DNA of 64,000 bases. Origin: Phaeocystidibacter luteus (lineage in GTDB: Bacteria; Bacteroidota; Bacteroidia; Flavobacteriales; Schleiferiaceae). Below, piece by piece: positions 50,850 to 59,477 of the stretch. Below the pieces are notes generated by a model. It searched no databases, was not told the DNA's origin, and worked only from the letters and a program-made list of their open reading frames with translations. The stretch's first letter is position 1. The number at the start of each line of letters is the position of its first letter. A program made the position numbers and the translations under genes. The stretch is from NCBI RefSeq assembly GCF_008933115.1, contig NZ_WBVO01000002.1, positions 186,001-250,000 on the forward strand, in the 5' to 3' direction.

Positions 50850-51157
50850 AATTTATTTCCCTTTTCGTCGTCGGGGTTCTTCAGGTATTCTTCGGTCTTG
50901 TCTACCAAATTCCACCATCTACCGCTGTTTTCATCTGTTTTGATGCCGCGCTTCTCCAGCTTGGCGATGTATTTTTCGCGCTGGTTGGTCTTGAGGTCGT
51001 ATCGATAAAATAGGATGAACGGAACCCATAAAAAAGCAAACGCCAGCATTCCGGCTGGGAATGCGTGGCGCAAAAAGGTTTCAGAGTCGCGGGTAAAGAA
51101 CCCCACGCCAATGGTAATGAACACGATGGCTGTGATTATTCTTGCGGCAATAGACAT
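50846..51157 (-). CDS. Small membrane protein with two TM helices
   Basis: A 103-residue protein with two TM helices (residues 8-24 and 34-52) and a basic-acidic tail containing YIAKLEKRGIKTDENSG. The box TATCTTTG ends exactly four bases before the ATG. I do not recognise a family. It is one of several very small membrane proteins between 50846 and 51514. Confidence 0.6.
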   Translation of the reverse strand: MSIAARIITAIVFITIGVGFFTRDSETFLRHAFPAGMLAFAFLWVPFILFYRYDLKTNQREKYIAKLEKRGIKTDENSGRWWNLVDKTEEYLKNPDDEKGNKF

Positions 51158-51161
51158 GCTG

Positions 51162-51169
51162 CAAAGATA
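51162..51169 (-). promoter_or_regulatory. -7 box TATCTTTG, N4 from ATG
   Basis: Exact TAnnTTTG on the minus strand; only CAGC lies between it and the ATG at 51157. Confidence 0.6.
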
Positions 51170-51178
51170 GTCACTGCG

Positions 51179-51268
51179 CTATACGTATTCTGACATGGTG
51201 ATTGCAAAACCTACGATTAGCGCGATTATAAAAATCACGCCCGCGATTTGTAAGTTGATTGCTTTCAT
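51179..51268 (-). CDS. Putative 29-residue single-span membrane protein
   Basis: A 90-base frame with ATG 51268 and TAG stop encodes MKAINLQIAGVIFIIALIVG followed by FAITMSEYV. This is a single strong hydrophobic helix (residues 7-25) with a short basic start and acidic end, typical of small membrane proteins. It lies just upstream of, and on the same strand as, the 103-residue membrane gene. Expression is not proven. Confidence 0.45.
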   Translation of the reverse strand: MKAINLQIAGVIFIIALIVGFAITMSEYV

Positions 51269-51331
51269 AATCAGTAGATTGTAGTTGTTCGGAAATGAAT
51301 TTACAAAATAATTTCATTTGTAACCAAATCC

Positions 51332-51514
51332 TTACAAGCTGTCTGCAAAGAAGATAGACCCGATAACGATGACAATGATGAGTGCAATAACGAAGATGAT
51401 TTGCGCCCATTCTGCTTTCGTGCGCTTTCTTTTGCGTTGACGCTGCATGCGCTTCGCTCTTTGCCGTACGGCTTGTCGCTGGGAATATGACCGTCGATCT
51501 CTAGGGTCTGCCAT
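51332..51514 (-). CDS. Small basic single-TM protein (60 residues)
   Basis: A 60-residue protein: a strongly basic N-terminal half rich in Arg, Lys and Gln (RQRAKRMQRQRKRKRTK) and a single C-terminal TM helix (about 37-56, IIFVIALIIVIVIGSIFF). The composition is like short Bacteroidota proteins that place an arginine-rich cytoplasmic tail at the membrane. Its role is unknown. Confidence 0.55.
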   Translation of the reverse strand: MADPRDRRSYSQRQAVRQRAKRMQRQRKRKRTKAEWAQIIFVIALIIVIVIGSIFFADSL

Positions 51515-51589
51515 AACTACTCATTTAGGATTGTTCATCTTGAAGTTAATGAATTCAATCTAAATGAGGGCTGAGCGGTAGGACGAATA

Positions 51590-51991
51590 CTACGAAATAG
51601 GGTTCATGACTACTGAAAAGATCACGATGCCGTTTGGATCTCTTCCGTAATGAAGCTTATCAATTGCTTCTGGGATGTCTTTAGCGCGGAAATACGAGGT
51701 GTGGAGTTCTTCTTTTTCACGCATCGCCCACTGGATAGTGTACGTGTTCTCCTTCTCTTTGTACGTTTTGACGTAATCGAACATCTTCTTGAGAACATCG
51801 ACCTTGTCGTAGCCTAAAGAAGATTGAAATAAGAAGCTCTGATCGTGACGTGGGTTTACGGTAATAACGTCCAGACGCATTTGCTTTCCCTTGTCTTGAT
51901 AATCGAAAATGATAGAAGTGGAACCCAAGTTTAGGTAAGATTCAATTTCTCCTTGAAGTTTGGCGATTTCGAGCGTCTCTTGATCAGACAT
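51590..51991 (-). CDS. Conserved protein of unknown function
   Basis: A 133-residue soluble protein with no signal or TM segment. It begins MSDQETLEIAKLQGEIESYL and contains SIIFDYQDKGKQMRLDVI, ENTYTIQWAMREKEELHT and SYFRAKDIPEAIDKLHYG. I think it belongs to a family restricted to Bacteroidota, but I cannot assign a function. It lies between small membrane genes and an exported protein, all on the minus strand. Confidence 0.6.
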   Translation of the reverse strand: MSDQETLEIAKLQGEIESYLNLGSTSIIFDYQDKGKQMRLDVITVNPRHDQSFLFQSSLGYDKVDVLKKMFDYVKTYKEKENTYTIQWAMREKEELHTSYFRAKDIPEAIDKLHYGRDPNGIVIFSVVMNPIS

Positions 51992-52037
51992 GTCTTCTGC
52001 TTTGGTGGTGCAACGTAAATACTGTGTAAAGATAAGG

Positions 52038-52517
52038 TCAATCTATCAGATAGTAGCTGTTTTCATGGGTTAGAAAAATTCTCAGCCCATCCGATTCTAT
52101 CACCATGTAACGCTCATCGATATACCATATTTCAAGCTTTTGACGAGGACCAGTTTCCGTTTTGTAAAGCTCTATAAAGTTCCCTTTTCTCTGGAAGTAG
52201 CCCTCTACCGTCAAGCCAATCTGTCTCGGGTTATTTGGGTCGATGAATTGTATCATGAATTCCGTTCCTGAGAATGCATATCGGTCACCCACCGCTTCTT
52301 GCAGAGATTCTACGGTTTTCGGATCCGACATGTCCCAATATGCCAATGCCTCCCAAGAACCCTTCTGTAAGAGTGAATCTACGTTGCCGTTGACTGTATG
52401 CTCCTCTAGTGTCAACGCCTCTAGAACAACCTGCATAACGCTATCTGCAGCTGCCGTTTGTGCATTCGAGTGAATGGAAAGTGCAATTGTGAAGATGAAT
52501 ATCAGTCTCTTGACCAT
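52038..52517 (-). CDS. Exported protein of unknown function
   Basis: The start is ATG 52517 (MVKRLIFIFTIALSIHSNAQ), a clear signal peptide; the longer frame overlaps the upstream gene in a shadow frame. The mature 140 residues are alpha/beta-type, beginning with AAADSVMQVVLEALTLEEHT and containing SGTEFMIQFIDPNNPRQIG and MVIESDGLRIFL. I recognise no family. It overlaps the upstream membrane gene by 16 bases, suggesting co-transcription. Confidence 0.6.
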   Translation of the reverse strand: MVKRLIFIFTIALSIHSNAQTAAADSVMQVVLEALTLEEHTVNGNVDSLLQKGSWEALAYWDMSDPKTVESLQEAVGDRYAFSGTEFMIQFIDPNNPRQIGLTVEGYFQRKGNFIELYKTETGPRQKLEIWYIDERYMVIESDGLRIFLTHENSYYLID

Positions 52518-52825
52518 AGCGAATAGAGTTGTTCTTTTCTGTTCCATCCTAGACTTACCAAAAGCATGCCGTATGCCAAGGAGAAAATGACAGAGAGTGT
52601 GAACATTGAGAGAATAAAAACAAAGAGGAATAGCACCCAAGTGAGGAGCACTTGCGTTTTTGATGTCTCGCGCTTCGAAAACTCGAGAATTCCACCCAAT
52701 GATAGAATAATCAAGGCAGCAACCCATCCCGCAGTTGAATCCACAAAGAGCTGTCCAAACCACAGGAATGCGTAGGCGGTGATTAGCCAGACTAAGACCG
52801 CCATGAACTTTTGTTCTGCCTTCAT
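52502..52825 (-). CDS. Four-TM-type small membrane protein
   Basis: The start is ATG 52825 (MKAEQKFMAVLVWLITAYAF); the longer frame to 52882 runs into the nrdA terminator. The 107-residue product has about three to four TM segments (near 7-24, 32-46, 56-75 and 78-92). I recognise no family. It lies 13-20 bases after the nrdA terminator, and is followed by the exported protein gene with an overlap. Confidence 0.6.
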   Translation of the reverse strand: MKAEQKFMAVLVWLITAYAFLWFGQLFVDSTAGWVAALIILSLGGILEFSKRETSKTQVLLTWVLFLFVFILSMFTLSVIFSLAYGMLLVSLGWNRKEQLYSLWSRD

Positions 52826-52837
52826 GGGTCGAAGGTA

Positions 52838-52873
52838 AAAGAAAACCCTGACGTTGCTTGCGCAAGTCAGGGT
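52838..52873 (-). terminator. Terminator of nrdA
   Basis: ACCCTGAC (52845-52852) pairs with GTCAGGGT (52866-52873). The minus-strand T-rich tail (complement of 52835-52844) follows, 47 bases after the nrdA stop. Confidence 0.75.
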
Positions 52874-52919
52874 CATTCTCACCGTTTTCCGGTACGCTAT
52901 GAACGTTTATGCGAAATGA

Positions 52920-55436
52920 TTAAGAGCCACAGGCTTCGCACTCATCAGGATTGTCGATGGAGCATGAAATCATTTCTTCTTCGGTGTACGACTTTCCTTT
53001 TTCTGGAAGTGCAACCGTGTTTTCCATAGTCATTGAAGCTTGTGCTTGGGCTAGCTTCTGAGCGTTCACTTCAGCTTGTGAGTTTGCTGCTGCTTCGGCT
53101 GCAGATGGTGCTGCTGGCGCTTCAACTTCTGGCTTAGATTCGGTAACAGGCTCAACCTCCGACTTAGCTTGCTTCGATACGGTGAACTTAATCGCCGCTG
53201 AAGCTGCCTTGGTGCGCAAGTAGTACATACCTGTTTTCAAACCTTTCTTCCACGCGTAGAAGTGCATAGAAGTTAGTTTACCCATGTTTGGTGCCTCGAT
53301 GAAGAGGTTCAAGCTCTGAGACTGGTCGATGAAGGCACCGCGATCGGCTGCCATGTCGATGATGTCTCTCATAGAAAGCTCCCAAACTGTTTTGTAGAGT
53401 TCCTTGATGTTTTCAGGAATGGCATCAATGTGCTGGATAGAACCGTTTGCACGCATGATTTCATTCTTGATATCCTCATTCCAAAGACCCAACTTCACGA
53501 GGTCGAGTAGGAGGTGCTTGTTCACGACGATGAACTCACCTGATAGAACGCGACGGGTGTAGATGTTGGAGGTGTAAGGCTCGAAGCACTCGTTGTTTCC
53601 AAGGATTTGGCTTGTTGAAGCCGTTGGCATTGGAGCGAGTAGGAGTGAGTTGCGTACACCTGTTTCCATCACATTCTTGCGAAGATCTTTCCAATCCCAA
53701 CGTCCGCTGAGGTTGTCTTCAGAGATTCCCCACATGTTGAATTGGAATTCACCTTTAGAGATAGGCGAACCTTCCCAAGTCTCGTAAGCTCCGTCTTCCT
53801 TCGCGATGTCCATTGAAGACTTCAATGATGCGAAGTAGATGGTTTCAAAAATTTCCTTGTTCAACTGCTTAGCTTCATCCGAAGTGAATGGGTAGCGTAG
53901 CATGATGAACGCGTCTGCCAAACCTTGAATACCGATTCCGATTGGACGGTGGCGCATGTTGCTGTTGCGCGCTTCAGGGATTGGGTAGTAGTTGCGATCG
54001 ATGATCTTGTTGAGGTTCTTCGTGATCTTATAGGTCACGTCGTACAACAACTGGTGGTTAAACTCACCGTCTTCGATAAACATCGGAAGTGCAATAGATG
54101 CAAGGTTGCAAACTGCAACTTCATCTGGAGCAGTGTACTCGATGATCTCTGTACAGAGGTTCGAGCTGCGAATAGTTCCGAGGTTCTTTTGGTTAGACTT
54201 CTCGTTGGCCGCATCCTTGTAAAGCATGTATGGAGTTCCAGTCTCGATTTGAGACTCCATAACTTTCTGCCATAGCTCACGTGCCTTGATCGTCTTGCGA
54301 CCTTTACCTTGAGCCTCGTATGAGGTGTAAAGCTCTTCGAACTTCTCGCCGTAAGTATCATAGAGATCCGGGCACTCATTTGGATCCATCAAGGTCCATT
54401 CTGCGTCTTCTTCAACACGCTTCATGAACAAGTCGTTAATCCAAAGTGCGTAGAACAAGTCACGTGCACGGAGTTCTTCCTTACCGTGGTTCTTCTTCAA
54501 ATCGAGGAAGTCGAAGATATCTGCGTGCCAAGGCTCGAGATATACAGCGAATGATCCTTTACGCTTACCTCCACCTTGGTCAACGTAACGAGCTGTATCG
54601 TTGAATACGCGAAGCATAGGAACTAGACCGTTGGAAGTACCGTTGGTACCGCGGATGTAAGATCCCGTTGCGCGAATATTGTGAGCGCTTAGTCCGATTC
54701 CACCTGCACTTTGTGAAATCTTTGCGCACTGCTTTAGTGTATCGTAAATGCCGTCGATGCTGTCATCTTTCATTTGAAGGAGGAAGCAGCTTGACATTTG
54801 TGGCTTAGGGGTACCCGCATTGAAGAGGGTAGGAGTGGCGTGTGTGAAGAATTTCTTCGACATGAGCTCGTAGGTCTCCACCGCAGCTTCAAGGTCGTCT
54901 TTGTGAATTCCGATAGACACACGCATTAGCATATGCTGAGGGCGTTCAGCGATTTGCCCGTTTAGGCGGAGCAAGTAAGAACGCTCGAGAGTTTTGAAAC
55001 CGAAGTAATCGTAAGAGAAGTCGCGGTCGTAGATCAAAGCTGAATCTAGGAACTCGGCATTCTCTTGGATAATTTCATGCACGTCTTCGGCAATCAACGG
55101 AGCTTTCTTGCCCGTTTTTGGGTTCACGTAATCGTGGAGGTCTTTCATCGTTTCCGAGAAGGACTTCGTGGTGTTTTTGTGAAGGTTAGACACGGCGATG
55201 CGTGCTGCTAGCTGAGCATAGTCTGGGTGCTTGATGGTCATCGAAGCGGCGATCTCAGCAGCAAGGCTGTCGAGTTCAGAAGTAGTAACGCCGTCGTAGA
55301 GACCTTCAATCACACGCATGGCTACTGCCACTGGGTCAGTCAGAGGGCCCAAACCGTAGCATAGCTTCTGTACGCGAGCCGTGATCTTGTCGAACTTGAC
55401 GGCTTCCTTGCGGCCGTCTCTTTTAATTACGTGCAT
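52920..55436 (-). CDS. nrdA: Ribonucleoside-diphosphate reductase, alpha subunit
   Basis: The large subunit of class I ribonucleotide reductase, which reduces NDPs to dNDPs. The 838-residue protein starts with an ATP-cone ([20 protein letters not shown]), which senses ATP/dATP. Active-site elements are [18 protein letters not shown] with [10 protein letters not shown], and [19 protein letters not shown]. The C-terminal 80 residues form an Ala/Glu/Pro-rich linker ending in ECEACGS, the swinging CxxC that re-reduces the active site. The linker is longer than usual. It is downstream of nrdB with a 48-base gap. Confidence 0.97.
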   Translation of the reverse strand: MHVIKRDGRKEAVKFDKITARVQKLCYGLGPLTDPVAVAMRVIEGLYDGVTTSELDSLAAEIAASMTIKHPDYAQLAARIAVSNLHKNTTKSFSETMKDLHDYVNPKTGKKAPLIAEDVHEIIQENAEFLDSALIYDRDFSYDYFGFKTLERSYLLRLNGQIAERPQHMLMRVSIGIHKDDLEAAVETYELMSKKFFTHATPTLFNAGTPKPQMSSCFLLQMKDDSIDGIYDTLKQCAKISQSAGGIGLSAHNIRATGSYIRGTNGTSNGLVPMLRVFNDTARYVDQGGGKRKGSFAVYLEPWHADIFDFLDLKKNHGKEELRARDLFYALWINDLFMKRVEEDAEWTLMDPNECPDLYDTYGEKFEELYTSYEAQGKGRKTIKARELWQKVMESQIETGTPYMLYKDAANEKSNQKNLGTIRSSNLCTEIIEYTAPDEVAVCNLASIALPMFIEDGEFNHQLLYDVTYKITKNLNKIIDRNYYPIPEARNSNMRHRPIGIGIQGLADAFIMLRYPFTSDEAKQLNKEIFETIYFASLKSSMDIAKEDGAYETWEGSPISKGEFQFNMWGISEDNLSGRWDWKDLRKNVMETGVRNSLLLAPMPTASTSQILGNNECFEPYTSNIYTRRVLSGEFIVVNKHLLLDLVKLGLWNEDIKNEIMRANGSIQHIDAIPENIKELYKTVWELSMRDIIDMAADRGAFIDQSQSLNLFIEAPNMGKLTSMHFYAWKKGLKTGMYYLRTKAASAAIKFTVSKQAKSEVEPVTESKPEVEAPAAPSAAEAAANSQAEVNAQKLAQAQASMTMENTVALPEKGKSYTEEEMISCSIDNPDECEACGS

Positions 55437-55484
55437 GTGTGTAGGATTTTGGGTGGAGTGTTGAACTTTTGGGGGACTTATGGT

Positions 55485-56477
55485 CTAGAAATCGTCGTCG
55501 AAGCTGAAGGTGTTCTCCTGCTTCTCCTCGTCGGCTGCTCCTGTACCTACACCCGCTTTGCGGTAGTCTGATACACGCTTCTCGAAGAAGTTGGTCTTTC
55601 CTTCTAGTGAAATCATTTCCATGAAGTCAAATGGATTGGAGACGTTGAATACTTTTTCGCATTCGAGTTCTACCAATAGGCGGTCAGCCACGAATTCGAG
55701 GTACTGAACCATCAAACGAGAGTTCATACCAATGAGGTCAACCGGTAGTGATTCTGTGATAAACTTGCGCTCGATATCCAAAGCCTCCGTGATGATCTGC
55801 TTGATGCGATCTTTCGGTACTTTGTTCACGAGGTGATGGTTGTGAAGGTGACAAGCAAAGTCGCAGTGCATACCCTCGTCACGAGAGATCAACTCGTTAG
55901 AGAAGGTAAGCCCTGGCATCAAGCCGCGCTTCTTCAACCAAAAAATTGAGCAGAAAGAACCTGAGAAGAAAATGCCCTCAACCGCTGCGAAGGCAATCAA
56001 TCTTTCTGCGAACGATGGAGACTCAATCCAACGAAGTGCCCAGTCTGCCTTTTCCTTAATCGCATCAAACGTGTCGATAGCGTGGAACAGACGGTCACGA
56101 TCCGCCGGGTCTTTGATGTAGGTATCAATCAACAACGAGTAGGTCTCACTGTGAATGTTCTCCATCATGATTTGGAATCCATAGAAAAACTTCGCCTCTG
56201 TATATTGAACCTCATTCACGAAGTTCTCAGCCAAGTTCTCATTTACGATCCCATCGCTAGCCGCGAAGAACGCCAAGATGTGTTTGATGAAGTATCGCTC
56301 ATCATCATTCAACTTGTTCTCCCAATCCGTCAAATCAGAATGCAAGTCAATTTCCTCTGCTGTCCAGAAACTAGCTTCAGATTTTTTATACCACTCCCAA
56401 ATGTCGTGGTGCTGTATTGGAAAGAGAACGAAGCGGTCTTTGTTCTCCTTTAGAATTGGTTCCTCTACCTGGCTCAT
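55485..56477 (-). CDS. nrdB: Ribonucleoside-diphosphate reductase, beta subunit
   Basis: The small subunit carrying the diiron-tyrosyl radical. The 330-residue ferritin-like protein shows [39 protein letters not shown] (helix with metal-binding Glu and candidate radical Tyr), [14 protein letters not shown] and late [19 protein letters not shown] metal ligands. The C-terminal tail that docks on NrdA ends in NTFSFDDDF. It is the first gene of the nrdB-nrdA unit; hairpins occur in the 320-base leader. Confidence 0.97.
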   Translation of the reverse strand: MSQVEEPILKENKDRFVLFPIQHHDIWEWYKKSEASFWTAEEIDLHSDLTDWENKLNDDERYFIKHILAFFAASDGIVNENLAENFVNEVQYTEAKFFYGFQIMMENIHSETYSLLIDTYIKDPADRDRLFHAIDTFDAIKEKADWALRWIESPSFAERLIAFAAVEGIFFSGSFCSIFWLKKRGLMPGLTFSNELISRDEGMHCDFACHLHNHHLVNKVPKDRIKQIITEALDIERKFITESLPVDLIGMNSRLMVQYLEFVADRLLVELECEKVFNVSNPFDFMEMISLEGKTNFFEKRVSDYRKAGVGTGAADEEKQENTFSFDDDF

Positions 56478-56494
56478 AGCGTTAATTATCTAGG

Positions 56495-56598
56495 GACGCT
56501 TCCTCTCAGAGCGTCGATTAATAGAAATTATGTTCTTGATTGTCAGGACTTTAGAAAGTCGCGAGCATGCAATGGACAGCGGGGTCTGCGTCATGCTC
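56495..56598 (-). promoter_or_regulatory. Hairpins in the nrdB leader
   Basis: Two hairpins precede nrdB: GACGCT/AGCGTC (56495-56515), about 18 bases before the ATG, and GAGCATG/CATGCTC (56563-56598) with an inner CAG/CTG stem. A regulatory leader is plausible but not matched to a known motif. No clear NrdR box was seen. Confidence 0.35.
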
Positions 56599-56669
56599 TA
56601 TTACAAATCTTGAAAATGATGCTCCCCAAAACAAGGAGTGGTTATTCACAATTTGTAGGAGTTTTCAAC

Positions 56670-56762
56670 ATGTCTTCAAAACTGCCCTTAGCTGAAAGCG
56701 TGATGTTTTCTGAGATAGAAAAAATGCAACTCGAAATCGCAAAAAGTTGGGGAAAGAAATGA
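56670..56762 (+). CDS. Possible 30-residue peptide with a Shine-Dalgarno
   Basis: ATG 56670 opens a 30-codon frame encoding MSSKLPLAESVMFSEIEKMQ followed by LEIAKSWGKK, an amphipathic helix. AGGAG lies eight bases upstream, unusual here, because most genes in this window have no Shine-Dalgarno. It ends before the convergent DUF3109 gene. It may be chance; there are no neighbours to support it. Confidence 0.3.
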   Translation: MSSKLPLAESVMFSEIEKMQLEIAKSWGKK

Positions 56763-56799
56763 ACACCGATTGTTAAAAACCTCGTCCGAAATGAACTTC

Positions 56800-57375
56800 C
56801 TACGATCGGTTTAACCATGCTTCCGCAACTTCCTCTAAGTCGCGGTACCATTCTTCACCATATCTGCGCACAAGTCCCTCACGCGCAAATCGATATACCG
56901 GCACCTTCAATTCCTCACCCAGCGTGCACGCCGGAGAGCAAATGTCCCATTTGTCATAGTTGACCGCATCGAACGAGCGGTACTCTGTAATTCTAATCGG
57001 ATAGAGATGGCAAGACACCGGCTTGCGGAAGTCCACAACCCCGTCTTTCCACGCCTTTTCAATGCCACAAAGCGTAGTGCCATCTTCCGAGAAAACGACA
57101 TACGCACATTCGGCATCATTTACCAAAGGCGTCACCATATCACCATCGGAGTCAGTCAACCAACTGCCCTGCTCGCGAATGGCTTTCTTGCCTTCATCTC
57201 TTAAGTACGGTTCTAATTGAGATTGAATAGATTCCAATTTAACCGTCTCCTCCTTCAACAAAGGGGCACCAGAGTCACCCTCTACACAACACGCCCCCTT
57301 GCATGCCGATAAATTGCATACAAAGTCCTTCTCCAATATGTCCTCAGAAACTAAGGTTCTTCCAATCTCAATCAT
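56800..57375 (-). CDS. DUF3109 cysteine-rich protein
   Basis: A 191-residue soluble protein of the DUF3109/YkgJ-like type. The eight Cys are arranged as NLSACKGACCVEGDSG near residue 20, AECAYV, TTLCGIEKAW, VSCHLYPI and DICSPACTLG; such spacing suits an iron-sulphur or zinc site. The sequence FRKPVSCHLYPIRI is characteristic. Family function is unknown. The box TAACTTTG ends four bases before the ATG. Confidence 0.88.
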   Translation of the reverse strand: MIEIGRTLVSEDILEKDFVCNLSACKGACCVEGDSGAPLLKEETVKLESIQSQLEPYLRDEGKKAIREQGSWLTDSDGDMVTPLVNDAECAYVVFSEDGTTLCGIEKAWKDGVVDFRKPVSCHLYPIRITEYRSFDAVNYDKWDICSPACTLGEELKVPVYRFAREGLVRRYGEEWYRDLEEVAEAWLNRS

Positions 57376-57379
57376 GCCA

Positions 57380-57387
57380 CAAAGTTA
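57380..57387 (-). promoter_or_regulatory. -7 box TAACTTTG, N4 from ATG
   Basis: Exact TAnnTTTG on the minus strand; TGGC separates it from the ATG at 57375. Confidence 0.6.
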
Positions 57388-57415
57388 GGGCAGTATTACA
57401 ACACAGCCTAACCGT

Positions 57416-57423
57416 TAGGTTTG
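57416..57423 (+). promoter_or_regulatory. -7 box TAGGTTTG of the 81-residue protein gene
   Basis: Exact TAnnTTTG, 47 bases before ATG 57471, divergent from the DUF3109 promoter. Confidence 0.5.
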
Positions 57424-57470
57424 CCGCATACACAACGCGAACCAAATGGCAATCAGGATGTTATATCAGT

Positions 57471-57716
57471 ATGAGCCCATTACCAAAGAACATAGTCGCT
57501 TGGATTTCAGGCCTCTCCGCCGCAGTCGGATTTTACATGATTTTGTTTTTGCTCCCTTTCGATTGGAGCGAAAGACTAGCCCTTTTTCTTGGCTTGGTGC
57601 TCCCAATTTTCACAATCCGAATGGTTTATCTAATCCTCAAGTCGGATTACGATAGAGAAGATTCCTTTGAGGATAGATTCTACGAAGATGGGAGTTTGAG
57701 GTCTGGGAGAAAGTAA
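57471..57716 (+). CDS. Small membrane protein (81 residues)
   Basis: The start is ATG 57471 (MSPLPKNIVAWISGLSAAVG); the longer frame overlaps the divergent gene and its promoter. Two TM helices (about 8-28 and 32-52) are followed by an acidic tail, SDYDREDSFEDRFYEDGS. I do not recognise a family. It ends three bases from the convergent recJ stop. Confidence 0.6.
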   Translation: MSPLPKNIVAWISGLSAAVGFYMILFLLPFDWSERLALFLGLVLPIFTIRMVYLILKSDYDREDSFEDRFYEDGSLRSGRK

Positions 57717-57719
57717 GGT

Positions 57720-59408
57720 CTATACTCGTCGTATATCCAACACGCGAAGCTGAGGTTTAACTCTACCCCTGAATTCGTTTTCCTCAATATGGAAAGCGAT
57801 TTCCAAATCTCCATCATGAAGTTCTTTTTCCCATGAGGCCATCTTGAACGCGATACAGTCCATTCCTGCTACAGTGAATTTCAGGTGGTCTTTGTTCGAA
57901 CCAATCACTCTGACTCCGCTTACGCCATTCAGTTTCATAGAGAATATTGGAAGCGGATTGCCTGGTCCGTGTGGTTCAAACATCTTCAGTCTCCTCAAAA
58001 ACTGATTATTCACCTCTTCCAAGTTCAGCTCTGCATCAATATGTATCTCAGGGGTCTTCTGCTCTTCTTTCAAGTTGTTGGCCACGTATTGGTCAAACGC
58101 GGTTCGGAATTCTGACAATCGTTCTTCTTCCATCGTCATTCCCGCCGCATACATGTGCCCTCCAAATTGAATGAGTTGTTCACTACACGCGTCCAATGCA
58201 TCGTACAAATTAAAGCCGATAACACTGCGTGCACTTCCCGCTAAGACCCCATTGCTTTTGGTGAATACGACCGTAGGACGATAATGTGTTTCAATTAATC
58301 GTGAAGCCACAATACCTATCACACCTTTGTGCCACGACTCGTGATATACAACCGTGGAGTGTTCATATTCCGAAAGCGATTCAATTTGCTCTAACGCCAA
58401 ATCGGTTATCGCAGAGTCAAGTTGTTTGCGCTCCGTGTTGTGTTGATTTATTTCTCCTAGAACACGCTGAGCTTCAAGTCCATCTTTAGACTTCAAAAGC
58501 TCGACTGCTGCCGATGCATGCTTAATTCGCCCCGCCGCATTGATCCTTGGCGCAATGGTAAAGACCACATCCGTAATCGTGAACTTACTCTTTTGCGCTG
58601 CCTGTATCATCAATCGTATGGCGGGCCGGTCTTGCATATTCAATACATCCATGCCCAGGTGGGCCAGCACTCTGTTTTCGCCGGTAATGGGAACGATATC
58701 CGCAGCTATACTGATGGCGAGCAAATCCAAATGCGCATGCAAAGCGCTTCCGTCTCTTCCGCGTAACTTTTCAATAGCAACGCAGAGTTTGTAGCCAACA
58801 CCGCAACCGGAAAGTTCTTTATATGGGTATGTACAATCCTTCCTTTTTGGATCTAGCACTGCATAGGCTTCTGGCAAGCTCGCGCCCGGAGTATGGTGAT
58901 CACCAATGATAAGGTCAATGCTCAATTCTCGGGCTAACTTCGCTTGTTCGTGGGCCTTGATGCCACAATCAAGCGCAATAATTACGCTGATGTCGTTGTC
59001 GCTTGCGGTTCGAATGCCCTCTTCAGAAAGACCATATCCTTCCTTGTAGCGGTCGGGAATATAAGTGACCACATGATCCGTAAAATCATCCAGGTAACTT
59101 GAAACAAGAGCCACAGCGGTTGTCCCATCTACATCGTAATCGCCATAAACCATGATGCGCTCACCACTGTCGATTGCGCGAATAACGCGTGCTGCCGCCT
59201 TTTCCATATCGGCCATCCGAAATGGGTCGTGCAGAAAGTCGGTAGAAGGTCGGAAGAATCTTCGCGCCGCCTCGAAGTCTCTCACACCTCTACTCCATAA
59301 TATGGAAGTAAGGATTTCGTCAAACTTCAGACTGTCGCGCAGCTGCTCAAACTCACTCGAGCTGGGGAGCGCGTTGGATATCCATCTATAAGATTGCTGT
59401 GAACTCAT
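57720..59408 (-). CDS. recJ: Single-stranded-DNA exonuclease RecJ
   Basis: The start is ATG 59408; the upstream in-frame TTG at 59420 is less likely. The 562-residue nuclease degrades ssDNA 5'-3' in recombination and mismatch repair. It has the DHH motifs IMVYGDYDVDGTTAVAL, LDCGIKAHEQAK and IIGDHHTPG, the DHHA1 domain (about 340-450, SARSVIGFNLYDALDAC, FGGHMYAAGMTM) and the C-terminal OB-like region. Length and order are standard. Confidence 0.96.
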   Translation of the reverse strand: MSSQQSYRWISNALPSSSEFEQLRDSLKFDEILTSILWSRGVRDFEAARRFFRPSTDFLHDPFRMADMEKAAARVIRAIDSGERIMVYGDYDVDGTTAVALVSSYLDDFTDHVVTYIPDRYKEGYGLSEEGIRTASDNDISVIIALDCGIKAHEQAKLARELSIDLIIGDHHTPGASLPEAYAVLDPKRKDCTYPYKELSGCGVGYKLCVAIEKLRGRDGSALHAHLDLLAISIAADIVPITGENRVLAHLGMDVLNMQDRPAIRLMIQAAQKSKFTITDVVFTIAPRINAAGRIKHASAAVELLKSKDGLEAQRVLGEINQHNTERKQLDSAITDLALEQIESLSEYEHSTVVYHESWHKGVIGIVASRLIETHYRPTVVFTKSNGVLAGSARSVIGFNLYDALDACSEQLIQFGGHMYAAGMTMEEERLSEFRTAFDQYVANNLKEEQKTPEIHIDAELNLEEVNNQFLRRLKMFEPHGPGNPLPIFSMKLNGVSGVRVIGSNKDHLKFTVAGMDCIAFKMASWEKELHDGDLEIAFHIEENEFRGRVKPQLRVLDIRRV

Positions 59409-59477
59409 ATGCTTCAGCAATTTTACAAAAGGCTACGGGATGAAGTCGTGTGGTAAACGTTTAAAACGGTTCTCGTT

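Noticed and set aside
56642-56650. Replication origin based on a DnaA-type box
   Set aside because: A single box without AT-rich unwinding region or nearby dnaA/dnaN is not enough for an origin.
56642-56851. Minus-strand 69-codon frame next to DUF3109
   Set aside because: It overlaps the DUF3109 C-terminus in another frame and has no independent support.
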